This document shows positions 59,271-64,000 of a stretch of 64,000 nt of DNA, piece after piece (positions within the stretch are counted from its first letter, which is position 1; the number at the start of each line of letters is the position of its first letter). Made by a program: the position numbers and the translations under genes. The stretch is from Roseicella sp. DB1501 (GTDB lineage: Bacteria > Pseudomonadota > Alphaproteobacteria > Acetobacterales > Acetobacteraceae), in contig NZ_JABFHG010000003.1 in assembly GCF_013112485.1 (NCBI RefSeq), positions 124,001-188,000 on the forward strand, read 5' to 3'. The notes below the pieces were generated by a model. It was given only the letters and a program-made list of their open reading frames with translations, had not been told where the DNA came from and made no database searches.

Positions 59271-59371
59271 GCGTGATCGCTTGAGGTGGACTCACCGAAA
59301 GGCGTGACTCACGCGATCAAGCAACGGCCTGGACCATGATCCGCGACCCTGTGTGAGCGGATCATGGTCCA
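59271..59371 (-). repeat. Family-A intergenic palindromic repeat, copy 4 (full length, reversed)
   Basis: GCGTGATCGCTTGAGG, GACTCACCGAAAGGCGTGA, GATCAAGCAACGGCCT, then a perfect 14-bp stem GGACCATGATCCGC (59331-59344) / GCGGATCATGGTCC (59357-59370) around CGACCCTGTGTGA-type loop sequence. It is nearly the exact reverse complement of copy 1. It fills the gap between convergent genes. Confidence 0.88.
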
Positions 59372-59379
59372 GTGCCGGA

Positions 59380-60807
59380 TTAAGCCGCGGTCGGCGCCGC
59401 GACCTCGGGCGTGGCGTTGCGCACCGTGCCGCCCCATTCCTGCACCACTTCGCCGCCCGGCTGGCTGAAGGCGTTGCTGCCCGGGGCCTGCACCAGCACG
59501 TCCGGGCGCAGCAGGCGGATCAGCTCCAGCGGCGTCTCGGCCCCGAAGCGGGCGATCAGGTCGGCGCCCGGCAGCTCCGCCAGCGCCGCCGCCGCGGGAT
59601 CGGCATCGCCGAGCGCCACCACCAGCCGATCGCACCAGCTCCGCGCCCCGGTCACCAGCTCGGCCGCCCCCTCCGCCCCGCGGCAGACCAGGAAGCCAAC
59701 GCGGCAACCGGCGCGGCGCCAGCGCTCCACCCGCTCCGCCGCCTCGGAGCGCGTCACCAGCTTGCGCGTGGCGAGGCGGCCGGGGGTCAGCACCTCGAGG
59801 AACTCGTCCTCCCGCACCACGGTGATGCCGGTCTTGCCGAGCACGATGCCGGCCGCCAGCGCGCCGAGGCGGGCGATGACCGGCATCGGCAGCCCGGCGG
59901 CGAGGCCGGCCGCGGCCACCGCCACCACGGCATCGCCGGCGCCGGACGGATCGACCAGCTCCGCCACGTCGCTCGGCATGTGCTGGACGGTCTCGCCCTC
60001 GGCCTCGCCCTCGATCAGCGTCACGCCCTGCTCGCCGCGCTGGACCATGACCGCGCCGAAGCCGTGCGTGCGGCGCAGCGCGGCGGCGGCGGCGGCGATC
60101 TCCGCCTCGGTGGCGGTGGGCAGGCCGGTCGCCTCGGCCAACTCCTCGATATCGGGCATGATGAGGTCGGCGCCGGCATAGCGCGCATGGTCGCCGCCCT
60201 TCGGATCGACCAGCACCCGCCGCCCGGCGGTGCGCGCCGCGGCGATGAGGCGCGTGGGCGTGTCGCCGGCGAGCACGCCCTTGCGGTAGTCGGAGAGCAC
60301 CATCACCGCGGTCGCCGCGACCGCGTCGCCGGCGATGCGCACCAGCCGGTCGGCGAGGCGCTGGTGGATGGCCGCGGTCTGCTCGTGATCGGCGCGCAGC
60401 AACTGCTGGCCGGTGGCGACGAAGCGGGTCTTGGTCGTGGTGGCGCGGCCGCCCTGCACCAGCAGCCAGGGCTCGACGCCCGGCTGACCGCCGATCAGCC
60501 CGGTGAGGTCGCTGCCGGCCTGGTCGTCGCCCACCACCGAGACGAAGGCGACGGCGGCGCCGAGCGCGGTCAGGTTCCGCACGACATTGCCGGCGCCGCC
60601 GGGCAGCGCCACCTCGCGTTCCACCGACAGAACCGGAACGGGTGCCTCACGGCTCACCCGCTCGACCCGGCCATAGACGTAGCGGTCGAGCATGGCGTCG
60701 CCGACCACCAGGACGGTGCCGCGCTTCAGCTGGCGGACGGCATCGGACAGCACGGCGGGCAACGGACCAGGTGGGCCGGGGCGGGGGGCGGGCGCGGGTC
60801 CGTGCAT
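59380..60807 (-). CDS. hldE: HldE-like ADP-heptose synthesis protein with intact kinase and degenerate nucleotidyltransferase half
   Basis: 475 residues from ATG 60807. Residues 30-345 are a PfkB-type sugar kinase: VLVVGDAMLDRYVYGRVERV, LPGGAGNVVRNLTALGAAVA and the catalytic anion hole/base PSGAGD292. These match HldE/RfaE kinase, which phosphorylates heptose 7-phosphate at C1. The C-terminal half (about 360-475) aligns with the adenylyltransferase domain only in outline (CDRLVVALGDADP, TPLELIRLLRPDVLVQAPGS, WGGTV). It lacks the NGCFD start, the HxGH nucleotide motif and the C-terminal S-T-T region. The kinase is probably functional; the transferase may not be. A separate HldC would then be needed for LPS inner-core heptose. 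Confidence 0.85.
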   Translation of the reverse strand: MHGPAPAPRPGPPGPLPAVLSDAVRQLKRGTVLVVGDAMLDRYVYGRVERVSREAPVPVLSVEREVALPGGAGNVVRNLTALGAAVAFVSVVGDDQAGSDLTGLIGGQPGVEPWLLVQGGRATTTKTRFVATGQQLLRADHEQTAAIHQRLADRLVRIAGDAVAATAVMVLSDYRKGVLAGDTPTRLIAAARTAGRRVLVDPKGGDHARYAGADLIMPDIEELAEATGLPTATEAEIAAAAAALRRTHGFGAVMVQRGEQGVTLIEGEAEGETVQHMPSDVAELVDPSGAGDAVVAVAAAGLAAGLPMPVIARLGALAAGIVLGKTGITVVREDEFLEVLTPGRLATRKLVTRSEAAERVERWRRAGCRVGFLVCRGAEGAAELVTGARSWCDRLVVALGDADPAAAALAELPGADLIARFGAETPLELIRLLRPDVLVQAPGSNAFSQPGGEVVQEWGGTVRNATPEVAAPTAA

Positions 60808-60930
60808 CTCTCTGCGGTAGCGCAGTCGCGGGTCAAGGTGCAAGGCACGGGACCTCGATTCGAAGCGGCAGAGCCTGCCGGCAAAATTGTTGCGCAGGGC
60901 TGACCGTGCCGGCTGCCGACCGATGCCGGC

Positions 60931-61644
60931 TCAGCCGACCAGGAAACGCAGCCGCTGCCCCTCCAGCACCAGGCAGGTGAGCATACCCCCGAAGCAGGCG
61001 CCGGTGTCGATGCCGATGCGGTGCGACCGGATGACCGGCGCCGGCGCCGGGGTGTGCCCGTGCACCACGATCTGCGGCAGGTCGCCGTCGAAGGAGAGGA
61101 AGGGCTCGCGGATCCAGATCAGGTCGAAGGGGTCCTGGCGGTCGAGCGCGACCTCCGGCCGGATGCCGGCATGGACGAAGAGATAGTCGCCCGCCGCCCA
61201 GCGCAGCGGGCAGCGATGCAGCAGCGCCAGATGCGCGGGCGGGATGGCGGCGCGGAAATCCGGGTCCGTGGCCGAGGTGCCGTAGCTGGCCAGCGTCGCC
61301 GCGCCGCCATTCTCCAGCCAGTAGGGCAGCGCATCGGCCGGCGCCCGCGGGTCGCAGGCCTCGCGCATCATGGCCTCGTGGTTGCCGAGCAGCGTCACCA
61401 TCTCGGCGCCCGGCACGGGGGCGGGCGCCAGCAGCCGCTGCAGCACGCCGGCGCTGTCCGCGCCGCGGTCCACGTAGTCGCCGAGATGGACGATCACCAC
61501 CGTGTCCGCCGGACGGTCGCGGGCATCGCGGGCGATCTCGGCATGCAGCCCCGCCAACCGGTCGGCGCAGCCGTGCACGTCGCCGATCGCATAGATGCGG
61601 AGCCCGGGGCGCAGGGCGCCGGGCGCTATCGCGTCCTTAACCAT
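60931..61644 (-). CDS. Metallophosphoesterase (PrpE/ApaH-like serine/threonine-type phosphatase)
   Basis: 237 residues. The metal-binding set is complete: GDVHG near residue 22, LGDYVDRGADSAG, LLGNHEAMM and VVHGHTPAPAP. The length and GDYVDRG form resemble diadenosine tetraphosphatase/protein phosphatase 1-like enzymes of bacteria. Probably cytoplasmic, with nucleotide or phosphoprotein substrates. The gene follows 124 bases upstream of hldE on the same strand, so it may share its transcript; repeat B lies upstream. Confidence 0.88.
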   Translation of the reverse strand: MVKDAIAPGALRPGLRIYAIGDVHGCADRLAGLHAEIARDARDRPADTVVIVHLGDYVDRGADSAGVLQRLLAPAPVPGAEMVTLLGNHEAMMREACDPRAPADALPYWLENGGAATLASYGTSATDPDFRAAIPPAHLALLHRCPLRWAAGDYLFVHAGIRPEVALDRQDPFDLIWIREPFLSFDGDLPQIVVHGHTPAPAPVIRSHRIGIDTGACFGGMLTCLVLEGQRLRFLVG

Positions 61645-61657
61645 CCGGCGCGACCTT

Positions 61658-61735
61658 AGAGCGCATTCGCCCCGACCGGAACGGTGGAATGCGCTCTATC
61701 TCGTTGTTCGCAGAGCAGTTTCATGCTGCCGGGCG
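61658..61735. repeat. Family-B intergenic palindromic repeat, single copy
   Basis: A perfect 11-bp inverted repeat, AGAGCGCATTC (61658-61668) and GAATGCGCTCT (61687-61697), around an 18-base loop. It is followed by ATCTCGTTGTTCGCAGAGCAG, as in the tandem pair at 8759-8962. It lies between divergent genes, 14 bases from the metallophosphatase start. Confidence 0.78.
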
Positions 61736-61812
61736 CGATCGTCTGATCGGATGACGATCACTGAAAACAGGAATTGGGTCCCCCGCCGCGCCGCATCGCG
61801 CAAGGACTGCGC

Positions 61813-62859
61813 ATGACCATGACCATGACCGCTGGCGGCACCGGCATCGCCCTCGCCGCCCTCCCGCCCGCCGGCCTGCTGGGCCTGCGCCAGGTCCCGA
61901 CGCTGCATGCCGCCGTCCTGGCCGCCCTGCCGGCGGCGCAGGGGCGGGCGGCGCTGCTGCTGCCGGACCATCCGCGACTCCGCGCCGGCCTGCCCCGCCG
62001 CCGCATGGCCGAGGCGATCCTGCGGGATGCCGCGGCGATGGGCGGCGGCGGCCTGCTGCGCGCGGCGGGCGGCACGCTGCTGCTCGGCGTCTCGGAGGCG
62101 ACCGGCCGCCGGGCGGCGGCGGCGCTCGGCACGCTGCTCGGCGCGGAGGCGCCGCTGCCGGTCTGGCGGCTACCGCGCGATGCCGATGCGGTGCTGGCCT
62201 GGGCGGCGGCCGAGGTTCCGGCGCCGGATCTCCTGCCCCCGCCGGTGCCCCCCTCTCCCGCATCGTTGCATGCGGCGCTGGAGGCGCTGTCCGCCGAGGC
62301 GGTGCTGCGGGCCGAGACGATCCGGGATGCCGCCGGCGAGCGGCATGGCCAGCGCCTGCGCCTGTCCCGCCGCAGCCTGGCCGCGGCGATCGGCCCGCTC
62401 GCCGCGGATCCCGACCTGCTGGCGCAGGCGATGGAGCGGATGGCGGCGCGGCTGCGCCCCGGCCTCGCCGCCTGGGCCTGCGACCTGCCCGGCCTGCGGC
62501 TGGTGCCGTTGGCGCGGGATGCGCTGCCGGTGCCGGCGCTGCGGCCCGGCGCCGTCGGGGTGCTGCCGCTCGCCGCTGCGGCCGGGCCGGATTTCACCGG
62601 CTTCCAGGCCCGTCTCGCGGAGCGCGGCTGGGCGGTGGCGCTGGAGGGGCTGGAGGCGGCGACGCTCGCCCTGGTCGACCCCGCGGCGCTGCCGGCGGCG
62701 CACCTGCTGTTGCGCTGGTCGCCGGCGCTGGCGGCGCCCGAGCTGACGGAGCGGCTGCGGGCGATCGGCCCGGCGCGGCTGATGCTCGAGGCCGGGGCCG
62801 ATCCCGCGGCGCTGGCCTTCGCCCGCGCCGGCGGCCTGCTGCGGACGGGCGCGGCATGA
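61813..62859 (+). CDS. Degenerate EAL-like protein, first of pair
   Basis: 348 residues beginning MTMTMTAGG, where a repeated ATGACC offers three in-frame starts. No standard domain is obvious. From residue about 150 the pattern follows an EAL fold with weak motifs, for example LRAETIRDAAGERHGQRLRL, FQARLAERGWAVALEGLEAA and LTERLRAIGPARLMLEAGAD. The E-A-L, DDFG and K residues needed for c-di-GMP hydrolysis are not preserved. It probably binds a ligand or a partner rather than cleaving c-di-GMP. It overlaps the next gene by ATGA, so the two are made together. Confidence is high for a gene, low for the fold. Confidence 0.7.
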   Translation: MTMTMTAGGTGIALAALPPAGLLGLRQVPTLHAAVLAALPAAQGRAALLLPDHPRLRAGLPRRRMAEAILRDAAAMGGGGLLRAAGGTLLLGVSEATGRRAAAALGTLLGAEAPLPVWRLPRDADAVLAWAAAEVPAPDLLPPPVPPSPASLHAALEALSAEAVLRAETIRDAAGERHGQRLRLSRRSLAAAIGPLAADPDLLAQAMERMAARLRPGLAAWACDLPGLRLVPLARDALPVPALRPGAVGVLPLAAAAGPDFTGFQARLAERGWAVALEGLEAATLALVDPAALPAAHLLLRWSPALAAPELTERLRAIGPARLMLEAGADPAALAFARAGGLLRTGAA

Positions 62860-64000
62860 CGGCGCTGCGGCCCGCCCCATCCAGGCCGGCCGCCGAGGCG
62901 CGGAGCGCGGCCGATGCGCTGGCGCTGGCGCAGCTCGTGCGCGAGGCCGTCGCCGCCGAGGTGCCGCGCCAGGCGCTGCATCTTCGCCTCTCGCGCCTGG
63001 CGCCGACGCTGCGGCGCGGCCATCACCACCGGCTGCTGCGGGAGGCGTTGGAGCCGGCGCTGCGGCCCCTGCGCAGCCGGCTCTTCGAACTGCCGAATGG
63101 CGACCTCGTCGCCATCGCCCCGCCGGGCGGCCGGCATCTGCGCGATGCCGAGGCGGTGCTGGCGGTGGTGCTGGGCGAGGACATGCTGGCCGATAGCGGG
63201 CTGCACGCCCTGCTCGACCTGCCGCGCGACGCGGCGGCGCTGCTCGCGGCGGTCGAGGCCGCGCTCGGGCCGCCGCCGGCGGCGCCGCTGCCGGCCCTGC
63301 CGCCGGCGGATTTCACGCCGGGCGACCTCGCCTCGCTCGAGCAGGTGCTGCACGCCGCCAGCCTGGCGCGGTTCCTGCGCCCAAGGCCGGTCTGCCGCCT
63401 CGACCGCGGCGCCGAGGCGCCGGAGCCTGCCTGGGAGGAGTGGCGTCTCGCCTGGCCGGAATTGCGCGCGGTGATCGCGCCGGAGGCCGATCCGGCGGCG
63501 GCGCCCTGGCTCGCCCGCCGGCTGCGGCGGCTGCTGGACCGGCGGCTGCTGGCCGAGCTTATGCGGCCTGGGGAGAGGCCCGGCGGGGCGGGGCCGGGCC
63601 CGCTCGGCCTTTGTCTCGCGGCGCGGACGCTGGGGGAGGCGGAGTTCCTCCGCCTCGATGCCCGCCTCGATCCCGCCCTGCGCGCCGCGACGGTGCTGGC
63701 GCTGCCGGCCGAGGATGCGCTGGCGGATGCCGAGGGCTTCGCCTTCGCCCGGGATTTCGCCCGCGCCCGCGGCTACCGCCTCGCGCTCGATCTGCCCGAT
63801 CCGGCGCTGGTGCCGGCATTGCGGCCGGCGCTGTCCCCGGAAGGCGGGGTGGAGCTGCTGCGCCTCGCCTGGTCGCCGGCGCTGGCGGCCCTGGCGCCGG
63901 CGCTGCCGCATGGCCGCGTGGTGCTGACCGGCGCTGACCAGGCGGCGGCAATCGGCTGGGGCTGGGAGGCCGGGGTGACCCTGTTCGAGGGCCGGCTGTT
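62856..64000 (+). CDS. Degenerate EAL-domain protein, second of pair, 3' end outside window
   Basis: The frame is open from ATG 62856 to the right edge (381 residues seen). Helical N-terminal 150 residues, then a stretch that follows EAL order: RPVCRLDRGAEAPEPAWEEW where EAL proteins read Q-P-I-x-D...E-A-L, then LGLCLAARTLGEAEFLRLDA, then FAFARDFARARGYRLALDLP (normal: G-x-x-x-A-L-D-D-F-G) and finally GWGWEAGVTLFEGRLF (normal: G-x-x-x-x-Q-G-Y-L-F). Metal ligands are replaced, so phosphodiesterase activity is unlikely. The pairing with 61813-62859 suggests a two-subunit regulatory or scaffold role. Confidence 0.75.
   Translation, partial: MTALRPAPSRPAAEARSAADALALAQLVREAVAAEVPRQALHLRLSRLAPTLRRGHHHRLLREALEPALRPLRSRLFELPNGDLVAIAPPGGRHLRDAEAVLAVVLGEDMLADSGLHALLDLPRDAAALLAAVEAALGPPPAAPLPALPPADFTPGDLASLEQVLHAASLARFLRPRPVCRLDRGAEAPEPAWEEWRLAWPELRAVIAPEADPAAAPWLARRLRRLLDRRLLAELMRPGERPGGAGPGPLGLCLAARTLGEAEFLRLDARLDPALRAATVLALPAEDALADAEGFAFARDFARARGYRLALDLPDPALVPALRPALSPEGGVELLRLAWSPALAALAPALPHGRVVLTGADQAAAIGWGWEAGVTLFEGRL

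Noticed and set aside
1-64000. CRISPR array, prophage, IS element, tRNA or rRNA
   Set aside because: No regularly spaced direct repeats, no integrase or transposase motifs, and no tRNA- or rRNA-like sequence was recognised by reading; a tRNA scan would be decisive.

Overview
This 64 kb window is uniformly GC-rich chromosomal DNA. Gene content points to an acetic-acid-type alphaproteobacterium (Acetobacteraceae, Roseomonas-like). The evidence is a split hopanoid gene set (hpnIJKL; hpnM; hpnA, hpnB, shc, hpnG), an Mla-type lipoprotein, a TauE/TIGR02186 pair, an AtuA-type pair and a complex exopolysaccharide (EPS) locus. The taxonomic call is inference from gene families. I saw no rRNA, tRNA, CRISPR array, integrase or transposase.

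Layout. 1-3.4 kb: the 3' part of a sugar transferase gene, then an unusual fusion of a membrane fatty-acid hydroxylase/sterol desaturase with a CelD/FemAB-like acyltransferase. 3.6-10 kb: the minus-strand hopanoid head-group operon hpnI-hpnJ-(PPOX-like gene)-hpnK-hpnL, divergent from mlaA. 10-14.6 kb: housekeeping and membrane genes (small secreted protein, membrane protein, TauE/SafE-TIGR02186-Usp operon, Nfu-type Fe-S carrier). 14.6-25.2 kb: a minus-strand EPS/O-antigen-like block (acyltransferase, polymerase/ligase, GT4, flippase, two GT32-like paralogues, a beta-propeller protein) with several long AT-richer intergenic regions. 25.7-29.7 kb: two plus-strand paralogous clan GH-A glycosidases. 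One has no signal peptide, two near-identical carbohydrate-binding modules and an RTX-like C-terminus; the other has a Sec signal.

29.8-38.3 kb: a translationally coupled P450 + LpxL-like acyltransferase pair, a decayed SDR pseudogene, and a CusB-CusA-TolC-type metal efflux operon. 38.4-45.7 kb: an unknown lipoprotein plus hpnM, divergent from hpnA-hpnB-shc-hpnG. 45.8-50.5 kb: an MFS transporter, a second P450, and a two-gene AtuA system interrupted by an opposite-strand small secreted protein. 50.7-52.5 kb: a divergent chagasin-like inhibitor lipoprotein and papain-family protease. 52.7-64 kb: M20 amidohydrolase, 3-hydroxyacyl-CoA dehydrogenase, HxlR regulator + MATE pump with clear operator repeats, glucokinase, an enolase-superfamily enzyme, an HldE-like protein with a degenerate nucleotidyltransferase half, a metallophosphatase, and two adjacent degenerate EAL-like genes, the last cut by the window edge.

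The functional theme is the cell envelope: hopanoid synthesis and likely transport, glycan assembly, lipid acylation and hydroxylation, and outer-membrane lipid balance. Two families of palindromic intergenic repeats recur, mostly just after stop codons and often between convergent genes. The most promising leads are the hydroxylase-acyltransferase fusion, the uncharacterised genes embedded in the hopanoid loci, the protease/inhibitor pair, the coupled P450-acyltransferase genes and the repeat families.
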